Below, one piece after another: positions 44,892 through 53,581 of a stretch of DNA of 63,381 nt. This stretch comes from CAZHCA01 sp964530825 (GTDB lineage: Bacteria > Bacteroidota > Bacteroidia > Chitinophagales > Saprospiraceae). Where the stretch lies: the NCBI GenBank assembly GCA_964530825.1, contig CAZHCA010000025.1, positions 1 through 63,381 on the forward strand, in the 5' to 3' direction. Made by a program: the position numbers and the translations under genes. The notes under the pieces are model-generated. The model was given only the letters and a program-made list of their open reading frames with translations. It had not been told where the DNA came from and did no database searches. Numbering within the stretch: position 1 is the stretch's first letter; the number at the start of each line of letters is the position of its first letter.

Positions 44892-45491
44892 ATGGATTAT
44901 TATGTTGTAAAATATACTGGACCTTTCGGGTTTATTAAGCCGTGGACAGCGGTGCGGGATAATGAAACATTTTCTCAGCAGTTTCTAACGCCGTCGATCA
45001 TCGGGGGAATAGAGAGAAAGCTATTTCCAGAATTACTTACAGAGCCTTTCAATTTGTACAAAATCAAAGGACACCGACTTTCTTTCAGTCAAATGAACAG
45101 CCAACAAGAGCAGATACAACCCCGCGGTTGGAACAAAAAGAAAATTGATAAGCGTCCGGCCTACACTCGTGAATATGCAATCATTACGCGAAGTGTGTTA
45201 ATTCATCCCATTCTTCATCTAGCCTTCGACAATTATCAAGATGCTGAAATTGCAGCTAGACAGCATATCTGTCTATGCCGAAACGAGGACATTCTCTACC
45301 CAATAACCGAGAGCCCAAAAGCGATTTCGGTTAAAGAATTTAACACTAGTGAGGAAGAATTCAATGGCTTTGAATTGGTTTTTGAGAAAAATGAAAAATC
45401 ATTTCTGGTTGGCTACAATCGCTTTGACAATGGCCGCCCAATGTATGGTTGGCTACGAGTAGTCGGTAATCCTATTAATACATTCCAATGA
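44892..45491 (+). CDS. cas5: Cascade subunit Cas5
   Basis: A 199-residue RAMP protein that begins like Cas5 (YYVVKYTGPFGFIKPWTAVRDNETFSQQFLTPSIIGGIERKLFP) and has a beta-rich C-terminal part. Cas5 binds the crRNA 5' handle in the interference complex. It overlaps cas3 by four bases (ATGA). In size and position it resembles the Cas5p set of the PGING type known from Porphyromonas; a profile search would be needed to confirm this. Confidence 0.82.
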   Translation: MDYYVVKYTGPFGFIKPWTAVRDNETFSQQFLTPSIIGGIERKLFPELLTEPFNLYKIKGHRLSFSQMNSQQEQIQPRGWNKKKIDKRPAYTREYAIITRSVLIHPILHLAFDNYQDAEIAARQHICLCRNEDILYPITESPKAISVKEFNTSEEEFNGFELVFEKNEKSFLVGYNRFDNGRPMYGWLRVVGNPINTFQ

Positions 45492-47644
45492 ATCAACATC
45501 CAGACATAAAAGCAAAGGGTAACCCGGAATGGACAACCCTTTTCGATCACTTGAGACACGTCAAATTGGCGATTGAAAAAATTGCCGCCAGCATAGGATT
45601 TGATTTAGAAAAAGCAGCTCTAGCAGCTATTTTCCATGACATTGGAAAGGCACATCCGGTTTTTCAGGCCCGACTTCAAGGTGAAAAATCAGAGCAGACA
45701 TTCCGGCATGAAATTGCCTCCCTCTTTTTCCTGCCACTTGTGCAGGAAGCGTGGTGGAATGATATGATTGAAATGATCGTGGCCCACCATAAATCCATCC
45801 GCCAGGATTTTAAGCTCAGAGGCATTCTGGATTTAGAGCGCCATGAGTCCAGTGTATTTGAATACCACCTTGGCAATTGGGAACAGTGGAGCCCGGCTGC
45901 AATGGAAATTTTAGACTGTTTTGGCGTAGTAACTCGTCCGGTTTCAAGGGAAGAGGTGGAAAGTACGTACGATTACGTGGTTAGCTTTTGTAAAAAGAAA
46001 ATAAAAAAAGAACGAGGCTTTTCTGAATTGCGTGGCTTACTCATGGGTGCGGACCACTTTGGATCGGCAATGATACATAAAACAGAAGTGAAACTGGAAA
46101 ACCTTTTTATCCAACCAGATTTGAGGTTTTTCAACCGTACTTCTGAAATGTACCCGCTATCCCTTTACCCTACTGATTCCGAATTACCGCATACTATGGT
46201 CGTAGCAAGCACTGGAGCGGGCAAAACGGATTTCCTTTTCCGGCGCTGCCGTGGCAGGGTTTTCTATACGTTGCCTTTCCAAGCCTCAATCAATGCCATG
46301 TACTACCGGTTGGTCAAAGATTTGGAAAAGGATAATCCCAGCCTTGATATTCGGGTGTTACACGCCGCATCGTCCCTAATTGAAAAGGAGGATGGCGACC
46401 GTGAAGACATCGTTTTGCAACGCCATCCAGGATCGGCTATCAAAGTGTTGACGCCTTACCAAATAGCAGGCATTGCTCTTGGTAGTAAAGGTTTTGAGGC
46501 TATGATCGTGGATGTGAAAGGTTGTGATGTTATCCTTGATGAAGTACACACTTACTCTTCCGTTTCACAGGCGATCGTACTAAAATTGATTGCGGTATTG
46601 AAAAGCCTTGGTTGCCGGCTGCATATCGGGACAGCTACGATGCCTTCTATTTTGTACGATCAGATTTTGGAAATACTCGGTTCTGAACAAGTTTTAGAAA
46701 CCAAACTTGCACCCGAAGAGCTAGATAAGTACGATCGCCACACAATTCATAAAATCGTTGATTGGGAGGCATCAAAGTCGTTGGTGCGAAGAGCAATAGA
46801 ATCAAAGCAAAAGGTATTAATTGTCTGCAACCGTGTTCAATCAGCCCAAGACGTTTTTGATAAAATTAAGGTAGAATATCCTAAGGTAGATGCTCTGCTT
46901 CTGCACAGCAAAATGAAGCGTAAAGACCGGAAACAAAGGGAAAAGGCGCTGATCGGATTGGATGAGAATCAAGAGCCGATAGGGCGTTTCAATACTTCAG
47001 ATGATGCATGTATTGTTGTTTCAACCCAAGTAGTAGAAGTAAGTCTTGATATCAGCTTCGACCTCATGGTAACAGAATGTGCTCCGCTAGATGCCCTCAT
47101 CCAACGCTTTGGCAGGGTAAATCGGAAACGAAGTAAAGAAACAATAGGAAAAACCAAGCCTGTTTATGTCATTGCTCCACCGGAAGATGAAAAGGAAGCG
47201 CTCCCATACGATCTTTCAATTTTGAGAAAAAGCTACGAGGTACTTCCTAATGGAGAGATTTTGCACGAGCGTGACCTCCAAAAGAAAATTGATGCTGTCT
47301 TTACAGATATTGACTTTCTGAGAATCGAAGAGGCTGCCGCTTTTCAATCAGATGGGACCTGGAAGATCGCGCCTTTGACCAATGGAACGGCGTGGCTAGT
47401 GGAAATGCTCCAAATAGATAGCGTGACCTGCATAGTTGAGAGTGATATTGAACTTTACAAGGATGGAAATTATCAACAACGGATGGAACTCGAAATTCCT
47501 GTGCGTTACTGGTCCGTGCATAAATACCCAAGACTGGAATATGGTAACGGGCCCTATCAGATACCTAATGAAGCTTACGATGAAGAACTAGGGCTATTGA
47601 CCTCTGAGTTGAATCAGGTCAATGTTAACCATCAAATTAGTTAA
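45488..47644 (+). CDS. cas3: Cas3 nuclease-helicase
   Basis: A 718-residue fused HD nuclease and DExH helicase. HD motif FHDIGK (His50, Asp51, Lys54) and a His pair at 100-101 make the metal site. Helicase motifs are ASTGAGKTDF (Walker A, 240-249), DEVH (351-354), STQVVEVSLDISFD and QRFGRVNR. Cas3 unwinds and degrades target DNA after Cascade recruitment, defining type I. All key residues are present. It lies between cas5 and cas8, an unusual place. Confidence 0.95.
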   Translation: MNQHPDIKAKGNPEWTTLFDHLRHVKLAIEKIAASIGFDLEKAALAAIFHDIGKAHPVFQARLQGEKSEQTFRHEIASLFFLPLVQEAWWNDMIEMIVAHHKSIRQDFKLRGILDLERHESSVFEYHLGNWEQWSPAAMEILDCFGVVTRPVSREEVESTYDYVVSFCKKKIKKERGFSELRGLLMGADHFGSAMIHKTEVKLENLFIQPDLRFFNRTSEMYPLSLYPTDSELPHTMVVASTGAGKTDFLFRRCRGRVFYTLPFQASINAMYYRLVKDLEKDNPSLDIRVLHAASSLIEKEDGDREDIVLQRHPGSAIKVLTPYQIAGIALGSKGFEAMIVDVKGCDVILDEVHTYSSVSQAIVLKLIAVLKSLGCRLHIGTATMPSILYDQILEILGSEQVLETKLAPEELDKYDRHTIHKIVDWEASKSLVRRAIESKQKVLIVCNRVQSAQDVFDKIKVEYPKVDALLLHSKMKRKDRKQREKALIGLDENQEPIGRFNTSDDACIVVSTQVVEVSLDISFDLMVTECAPLDALIQRFGRVNRKRSKETIGKTKPVYVIAPPEDEKEALPYDLSILRKSYEVLPNGEILHERDLQKKIDAVFTDIDFLRIEEAAAFQSDGTWKIAPLTNGTAWLVEMLQIDSVTCIVESDIELYKDGNYQQRMELEIPVRYWSVHKYPRLEYGNGPYQIPNEAYDEELGLLTSELNQVNVNHQIS

Positions 47645-47646
47645 CT

Positions 47647-49047
47647 ATGTTTACTGCAGTAGTCGGCAAAACCTTTTTGAAAGAATACAACCGCCGGATT
47701 GGGACGGACTATTCGGCCAAGGAATTTTTTGATCGGGAAATCTTTGAACAGATTTTCAACCATAACAAATATCTGCTTTGGGCTGGTAATTCTCCATTTG
47801 TACAAGGACTGTCAAAAAAGAAGCCTTTCTTCAACCCATCTGAACGTTTAGAGAACTTAGAAAAGTTACATAAAAAAATAAGTGATGGTGACCGTGATGC
47901 GAGCATTGCTCTAGGTTTTCCTGCATCAGAAAACAAGGAGTATGCAACGACCTCCGGGTTAGTAACCGACCTAGAAGTACCATCTAATGAGGAAGAGGTT
48001 TACCTTTCCTGGATTGGAGGCACACTCAGCTTAGGAGTTGCTGGGGGATACACTATTCTTTTTGATAATCCCGATATTACTTATGCAACATTTGAGGGTT
48101 GGAAACGCTATCGCCAATTTTTAAATGATCCTCTTTTTGATAAGTTACCTCCCTATAAACTGACTACTTGGAATGGACAATGGCTCACTTACAGATTTGA
48201 TGAATGGTATGATGAGGACTTCAATTTCGGAACATTAGAGAGGGAAGGTATATTCTCCAGCAGTGAAAAAGGAATTGAGATCAATACCGTTTCATGGCCA
48301 AATCTTTTTTTCAGCCTTTCTACTCATCTGGAAATTGAATCCGCTACGGCTTATATTTTTTCGCTGGGCTCGACTAATAAGACTGTTGGATTTATACCCT
48401 TTCAATTTCAAAGCGGAAGAAACCTTATTGCTGTTTACCAAAAGCTTTTTGGGAACGAGGAGTACAGAATTAAGCGGACAAGCGAGTTCGAGGCTTTCTT
48501 CGGCCGGCATATTAAACGAGCTTGCGAAATGGGCAGTATCGGTTTACATGCCCTTCGTCCTAAATCGCTCGAAAAATTTTTTGGTGATTCCAAGAATCTC
48601 AAGTTTGTTTCCGTTAAGGCAGATCGTAAGAAAGGCGAGAGCGACGAAGCTTTCCGGGACCGGATCGAAAAGGAAGCCGCCAAATCGAGAGCAACCATAA
48701 TTTCCTATCAAACTTATAAAACTTGGTTAGTTGCTATGTTATCCAAAAACAAGACCGATATCTCGGAATATAGCCGGGAGATCGCCCAGGCATTAGTGCG
48801 GTACCGTGCCGGGGGGAGGAAGCTGGACCGCAAAAATCTGTTGGAAAAAGAGTTTTTCCAGACCAATAAAATCAAGATGCTGGAAGCCCTTCACAAGATT
48901 ATCAACAACGATGAAGTAGAACAAGAGATCAAGGACAAAATGAATAGCCTCCGTGATCAGGTTCACTTTCTCAGCAAAGAGGACTTCGCCTACTTTATCA
49001 CCTTACTAAAATTTGATTACGGCTATGCCGAGTTCAAGAATAAATAA
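47647..49047 (+). CDS. cas8: Divergent Cas8 large subunit (Csp2/Cas8b-like)
   Basis: A 466-residue protein in the large-subunit position between cas3 and cas7. The sequence (KYLLWAGNSPFVQGLSKKKPFF; GGTLSLGVAGGYTILFDNP) is not a classic Cas8; assignment rests on locus position, size and similarity to the PGING-type Csp2 remembered from TIGRFAM. No Cys zinc motif is seen. The last 100 residues are helical and charged (KNKTDISEYSREIAQALVRYR...). An in-frame ATG at 48736 could start a separate 103-residue Cas11-like small subunit. It probably recognises the PAM. Confidence 0.75.
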   Translation: MFTAVVGKTFLKEYNRRIGTDYSAKEFFDREIFEQIFNHNKYLLWAGNSPFVQGLSKKKPFFNPSERLENLEKLHKKISDGDRDASIALGFPASENKEYATTSGLVTDLEVPSNEEEVYLSWIGGTLSLGVAGGYTILFDNPDITYATFEGWKRYRQFLNDPLFDKLPPYKLTTWNGQWLTYRFDEWYDEDFNFGTLEREGIFSSSEKGIEINTVSWPNLFFSLSTHLEIESATAYIFSLGSTNKTVGFIPFQFQSGRNLIAVYQKLFGNEEYRIKRTSEFEAFFGRHIKRACEMGSIGLHALRPKSLEKFFGDSKNLKFVSVKADRKKGESDEAFRDRIEKEAAKSRATIISYQTYKTWLVAMLSKNKTDISEYSREIAQALVRYRAGGRKLDRKNLLEKEFFQTNKIKMLEALHKIINNDEVEQEIKDKMNSLRDQVHFLSKEDFAYFITLLKFDYGYAEFKNK

Positions 49048-49064
49048 CTGAAAAACTGAAAATC

Positions 49065-50120
49065 ATGAGTACCATCTATGTAAGAACTCTGAAACACGCT
49101 GAGCATACTGTTTTTTGCGTAGCTGACGGGCAAAAAAAATATTATGATCAACAATTTGGGGTGTATGTACCCTTTTCCAGTGGTCAGCAAGTGAAACGAT
49201 CAATCTTAGATTCCTTGAACGTAGAACTGAATACCCCTGGTTCTCCGACTACCTTTTATTGGGATGTTAAGAAAGGCGAAATTTCAGAAGGTGAAGTGGC
49301 AGGCACTTGTAATCCTGCCTATGCAGATCAGCTTTTAGGAGGCTGGATGTATGCAGCCAAGGGAGGGAAAGAACGTACTCTGAAGCGCCGCAGCCCGCTT
49401 TCTATTTCGGCTATGCGTGCGTTGCATCCCAAACTTTCGAGTACAACTTCAGAAAACATCACCTTTGATCGGAGTGATCGCCCCAATAACAAAATTATTG
49501 TCAGAGACGAAAAAGGCAATGAGCTGACCCAAGAGCAGATTCAAGAAGTTCTTGCAGGTAAAGATAGGAGCCTAACAAGAAAATGGATTCCAGGGAATAA
49601 TCGGGCATCAGGACTCTTTGTTCAGGATATTGCTATCGACCTGCGTAGGCTTTTCTCTGTGAACCTAAATCCATTTGAACCTGAAATAAGTCCTGAGACA
49701 GAGGTCTACCTTCGGGAAAATGGCTGGAAGGAAAGCGAGAATATTTTTGGCCCTTGTCTTGTTGCTCCGAAAGCAGACCGAGATAAACTCGTCCCTGCCC
49801 TTACCGATGCTATACTCAATTGGAAAATTGCTTCCAACCAGTCTCGCACTTTCAGTTTGATGGAAACCCTTGCTATTGCCGTAAGTGATAACGCAAACAA
49901 AATAGCAAGCAGCATTCGTGCAAAGTTGGTTGAGGATGGAGAAAAGGTAACACCAATTATTGAGGAAAACCTGCAAGGCGTAGATACTTTTGTTACTCTA
50001 CCCGCTGCTGGGTACATTTTGACCACGAAAGAGAGTCCAACTGCCTTAGATGAGGGCAGATCATACTTGATTAAACAACTTTCTGATTTTGATTATGAAA
50101 ATCAGTTTCAAACTAAATGA
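49065..50120 (+). CDS. cas7: Cascade backbone subunit Cas7 (DevR/Csp1-like)
   Basis: A 351-residue RAMP protein of the Cas7 family: IYVRTLKHAEHTVFCVADG...VPFSSGQQVKRSILDSL carries the typical GQQVKR motif, and LSISAMRALHPKL follows. Cas7 copies form the helical backbone on the crRNA. It overlaps cas4 by four bases. Its family is clearer than that of Cas8, and its sequence is nearer the DevR/Csp1 type than Csh2. Confidence 0.87.
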   Translation: MSTIYVRTLKHAEHTVFCVADGQKKYYDQQFGVYVPFSSGQQVKRSILDSLNVELNTPGSPTTFYWDVKKGEISEGEVAGTCNPAYADQLLGGWMYAAKGGKERTLKRRSPLSISAMRALHPKLSSTTSENITFDRSDRPNNKIIVRDEKGNELTQEQIQEVLAGKDRSLTRKWIPGNNRASGLFVQDIAIDLRRLFSVNLNPFEPEISPETEVYLRENGWKESENIFGPCLVAPKADRDKLVPALTDAILNWKIASNQSRTFSLMETLAIAVSDNANKIASSIRAKLVEDGEKVTPIIEENLQGVDTFVTLPAAGYILTTKESPTALDEGRSYLIKQLSDFDYENQFQTK

Positions 50121-50620
50121 CTTCCGCCTCGCATATTGTCTACTATCACCTTTGCCATCGCAAACTTTGGCTGCATCATCATGGTATGCGGCAGGAAGAC
50201 AATAGCCGGGCAGTAGGCGAAGGAAAGCTTATCGAAAAGCACTCTTATGCTCGCCGTCCTGCTCGCTGGCACGAAATTGATTTGGGGGTTCTGAAAATCG
50301 ACCATTACGATCCCCGGCAAAAGCTGGTCCGGGAAGTCAAGAAAAGCCCTAAGCTGGAACACGCGCATGTAGCTCAGGTGCAATACTATCTGTATGCGCT
50401 TGAGCAAGCAGGTGTAGAAGGGGTTCATGGCGTGTTGGAGTATCCCAAGCAACGCCGAACCCGCGAGGTACATCTTACGGAATCCGTACGGAATGAGATA
50501 CCAGTCTGGGAGGCAGAGATCGAACGCATCGTACAGCAGGAAACCTGCCCACCTCTTGTGCGGAAAAGCATATGTGCACGATGTGCTTTTTTCTATTTCT
50601 GCTATGCCGGGGAAGCTTAG
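50117..50620 (+). CDS. cas4: Cas4 exonuclease of the adaptation module
   Basis: A 167-residue RecB-like nuclease with four iron-sulfur cysteines: Cys13 (HLCHRKLWLHHHG) and a C-terminal group CPPLVRKSICARCAFFYFC. The PD-(D/E)xK core is in HEIDLGVLKIDHYD and LVREVKKSPKLE. Cas4 selects PAM-flanked prespacers and sets their orientation for Cas1-Cas2. GC content rises from here on relative to cas6-cas7. Confidence 0.92.
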   Translation: MTSASHIVYYHLCHRKLWLHHHGMRQEDNSRAVGEGKLIEKHSYARRPARWHEIDLGVLKIDHYDPRQKLVREVKKSPKLEHAHVAQVQYYLYALEQAGVEGVHGVLEYPKQRRTREVHLTESVRNEIPVWEAEIERIVQQETCPPLVRKSICARCAFFYFCYAGEA

Positions 50621-50642
50621 ATAATGATCAACCATTGAGTGC

Positions 50643-51650
50643 ATGAAAAAAAATTATTATTTGTTCAACCCCGGCCGGATGAGCCGGCGGGATAATACCT
50701 TGAAGTTTACCCCTGTGGATACAGAGGGCCGGGAGCAGAAACCGCGTTACCTGCCCGTAGAGGGGGTAGGGGCACTCTACATTTTCGGTAGTGTGGATGC
50801 GAATAGTGCTCTGTACAACTTCTTGGGCAAGCAGCGCATCCCGGTCCACTTTTTTGATTATTACGAGCATTATACGGGTTCCTTTCAACCCAAAGAATAC
50901 TTGCTGGCGGGTAAAATGCAGGTAGAGCAAACCCGCGCCTATCTCCATAACGGGCGGCGGCTACATATAGCCCAAAGCCTGGTGGAAGGAGCCAGTTTCA
51001 ACATGTTGAAGAACCTGCGCTACTATGCAGGCAGAGGCCGGGCTCTGGAAACGCATATTGAGACTCTGGAGCGCTTCCGCTTGGATATAGCCGAGGCACC
51101 CGACATTCCGGGGCTGATGGGGTTGGAAGGCAACTGCCGACAGATGTATTACCAGGCCTTTGAACAAATTATCGTCAATTTTCCCATGAATGGCCGCTCC
51201 AAACAACCGCCGGCCAATGAGGTGAACGCACTCATCTCCTTCGGCAATATGATGTGCTATGCCTTGGCCCTGGATGCGATCTACCATACCCAACTCAACC
51301 CGACGATCAGCTTCCTGCACGAGCCAGGCACCCGCCGGTACAGCCTGGCATTGGACCTGGCTGAAGTATTCAAGCCCATTCTGGTGGACCGGGTGCTGTT
51401 CAGATTGTTGAATCGAAGAGAAATCGGACTGCAGCACTTTGAGAAGGAGGTGGGCGGCTGTTTTCTAAAGGATTCGGGGCGCAAGATCTTCATCAAAGCC
51501 TTTGAGGAGCGGCTGGTGGAAACTATCCAACACCGGAAACTGAACAAGAAGGTAAGCTATAAACAACTCGTCAAGCTGGAGTGCTACAAGCTGGCCAAGT
51601 ACATCCTTCGCATGGAAGAGGCCTATCAGCCCTTCAAAATATGGTGGTGA
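50643..51650 (+). CDS. cas1: Cas1 integrase
   Basis: A 335-residue spacer integrase of type I-B style. The metal-binding residues are Glu162 (GLMGLEGNCRQMYY), His226 (FLHEPG) and the Asp238/Glu241 pair (LALDLAEVFKP). It joins spacer ends to the leader-proximal repeat together with Cas2. The start ATG at 50643 lies 22 bases after cas4. All catalytic residues are intact, so the adaptation module looks functional. Confidence 0.96.
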   Translation: MKKNYYLFNPGRMSRRDNTLKFTPVDTEGREQKPRYLPVEGVGALYIFGSVDANSALYNFLGKQRIPVHFFDYYEHYTGSFQPKEYLLAGKMQVEQTRAYLHNGRRLHIAQSLVEGASFNMLKNLRYYAGRGRALETHIETLERFRLDIAEAPDIPGLMGLEGNCRQMYYQAFEQIIVNFPMNGRSKQPPANEVNALISFGNMMCYALALDAIYHTQLNPTISFLHEPGTRRYSLALDLAEVFKPILVDRVLFRLLNRREIGLQHFEKEVGGCFLKDSGRKIFIKAFEERLVETIQHRKLNKKVSYKQLVKLECYKLAKYILRMEEAYQPFKIWW

Positions 51651-51671
51651 ATTCCTTCAGAAAATAAGACC

Positions 51672-51935
51672 ATGTACTGTATATTAGTATACGACGTAGG
51701 TACCGAACGAGTGGGCAAAATGCTAAAGCTATGCAGGCGCTACCTGAACTGGATTCAAAACTCCGTTTTTGAGGGCGAGCTTACCGAGTTAAAGCTCAAA
51801 GAGCTAGAGTACGAAGCCCGCCAACTTATGGATGAAGATCACGACAGCCTGATCTTGTTTACCAGCCGCAACGCGCGCTGGCTTGATAAGCAGATCATCG
51901 GACAAGAGCGTAGTTCGTTGGATCCCTTTTTGTGA
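51672..51935 (+). CDS. cas2: Cas2 adaptation subunit
   Basis: An 87-residue Cas2 with the ferredoxin-like start YCILVYDVGTERVGKMLKLCRRY (Asp8) and the swapped C-terminal strand LDPFL. It dimerises between Cas1 dimers as a ruler for spacer length. It is the last cas gene; the leader follows. Confidence 0.95.
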   Translation: MYCILVYDVGTERVGKMLKLCRRYLNWIQNSVFEGELTELKLKELEYEARQLMDEDHDSLILFTSRNARWLDKQIIGQERSSLDPFL

Positions 51936-52153
51936 AAAGTCCAGGTCGTCGGCGGGCCTTCAGAAACCCGAAAAGTCATTGGAAGAAATCTCCTCGAATA
52001 GCTAAATGGCTCACAATCAACAAGGTGCCGGGGTTGTCGATGAAGGAGGAAAAATGCACTACTGTGGGTCGACGCTTTTTGGACTGCGTAGATACTCAAA
52101 CATTCTTTGACAATCGGCTAATTATCAGTAAGTTTCACATAGGTTTTCAACGG
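51936..52153 (+). other. CRISPR leader
   Basis: The 218 bases between cas2 and the first repeat. Only short frames are present. As the repeat's ATTGAAAC end faces away from cas2, transcription should run left to right from here, and new spacers should be added at 52154. A promoter candidate lies at 52106-52136. Confidence 0.75.
52106..52136 (+). promoter_or_regulatory. Candidate Bacteroidota promoter in the leader
   Basis: TTTGACA (52106-52112) and TAAGTTTC (52129-52136), 16 bases apart, fit the Bacteroidota -33/-7 pattern (TTTG and TAnnTTTG) with one mismatch. A start about 6-8 bases on would lie just before the first repeat. Confidence 0.45.
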
Positions 52154-53105
52154 CCTTCAATTGCACCAGATAGGAATTGAAACGTAAGCAAAAAAAAGTC
52201 GAACTGTTAGCAAAGGTTCCTTCAATTGCACCAGATAGGAATTGAAACTATTAAAAGCCTCAAACGCCCTAATAAACCCCTTCCCCTTCAATTGCACCAG
52301 ATAGGAATTGAAACGGGCACAACGCCTTGAGCTGTTTCATTGGGGGCGCACCTTCAATTGCACCAGATAGGAATTGAAACACATATTTGTCATTTCCTGT
52401 TGCGGGGATTGATATTCCTTCAATTGCACCAGATAGGAATTGAAACGTGCATTACCCCGTTCTGGATCGCCGAAGGCATCCCCCTTCAATTGCACCAGAT
52501 AGGAATTGAAACTATAGCCCTGTAGACTCATGCCAAAGGCGCTGTTTGCCTTCAATTGCACCAGATAGGAATTGAAACCAACAGGAAGTGGCAAATATGT
52601 TGGCGGCGTTTTTGCCTTCAATTGCACCAGATAGGAATTGAAACCAGTTCAAAGATGGAACAAGCTTCCTAGAGGGGCAACCTTCAATTGCACCAGATAG
52701 GAATTGAAACTTTCATATACTAATCGTTGCGCTCAATTAAAGAACCCCTTCAATTGCACCAGATAGGAATTGAAACGCGTTTCCGATTAGTGTTACTTGA
52801 TTTACCATAGTTCCTTCAATTGCACCAGATAGGAATTGAAACCTGGCTATTGATGTTATCACCCCTGCAGAATTTGGTCCTTCAATTGCACCAGATAGGA
52901 ATTGAAACAAACTTGTCCTAGTGTGGGTTTGGGCAAGCTGCCCACCTTCAATTGCACCAGATAGGAATTGAAACGAAATGGCAAATATGGCGGCGGCGTT
53001 TTCGATGGGGCCTTCAATTGCACCAGATAGGAATTGAAACGTGATGAAGCGATTGGGGTCATTGATGGCTCGGTGCCTTCAATTGCACCAGATAGGAATT
53101 GAAAC
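52154..53105 (+). CRISPR. CRISPR array, 15 repeats and 14 spacers
   Basis: Fifteen identical 30-base repeats begin CCTTCAATTGCACC and end GGAATTGAAAC. TTCAATT and AATTGAA in each can pair as a 7-bp stem, and the ATTGAAAC end is a typical type I handle. Repeats start at 52154, 52219, 52285, 52351, 52417, 52483, 52549, 52615, 52681, 52747, 52813, 52879, 52945, 53011 and 53076. Spacers are 36 bases, except the first and last at 35. The last repeat is not degenerate. Spacers 4, 7 and 13 share overlapping target sequence. Confidence 0.98.
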
Positions 53106-53113
53106 AAAATTAA

Positions 53114-53419
53114 AATGGCAATAATCAGAAGGCTACACCAAAACTTGATCAAAAGATTAACGAATTACAATTAGTAAACCAAGAACTAAAAGCTAAGTTA
53201 GAAGCTGTTAAATCGGAGTTAGCTAAAGAAAAGGAAGATAATAACCCGAAGAATTTTTTTTGGATTTATTCATTATCTCTAATTCCTCCAATTTTAGTTG
53301 GGGTTGGCGTTAATTTCATTACATCAATTGATTTTGAAAATTGGATTGGTTGGTTTATGATTATAATGGGTGTTTTAATTAAGATTATTGAGTTTTTCCT
53401 TCCTCCAAGGAAATACTAA
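53114..53419 (+). pseudogene. Headless coiled-coil/membrane protein fragment at the array end
   Basis: A frame starting directly after the last repeat and ending with TAA at 53417-53419. It encodes about 101 residues: a coiled coil (QKINELQLVNQELKAKLEAV and on) followed by two membrane segments (about FFWIYSLSLIPPILVGVGV and WIGWFMIIMGVLIKIIEFF). No ATG, GTG or TTG occurs before the second membrane segment, so the N-terminus is lost. The fragment is much more AT-rich than the array's other neighbour. It appears cut by the trailer end of the array. Confidence 0.65.
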
Positions 53420-53433
53420 TGAGTAAGCACAGC

Positions 53434-53499
53434 GCCCAACACAGTGCAGCCGGCAATATTCCGCTGCGCTCCATACTGCGGCTGCACAACCCGTTAGCA
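53434..53499 (+). other. attC-like palindrome after the gene fragment
   Basis: GCCCAAC (53434) lies ahead of GTGCAGCCG (53444-53452), its reverse complement CGGCTGCAC at 53479-53487, and GTTAGCA at 53493. An RYYYAAC box, an inner inverted repeat and a GTTRR box are the plan of integron attC sites. The inner stem is perfect; the outer boxes pair only in part. It lies 15 bases after an AT-rich short gene, as a cassette attC would. No integrase is in the window. Confidence 0.45.
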
Positions 53500-53581
53500 T
53501 CAAAAATTGAAATAGCAGTCCCCAACCATCCCGCATATGGCCCCTTTTCAAATCTTCTGATCTACACATCTTCTGATCAAA

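Noticed and set aside
52337..53152. Minus-strand frames in the CRISPR array with repeated FNSYLVQLK
   Set aside because: The repeated peptide is only the reverse translation of the CRISPR repeat; not a repeat protein.
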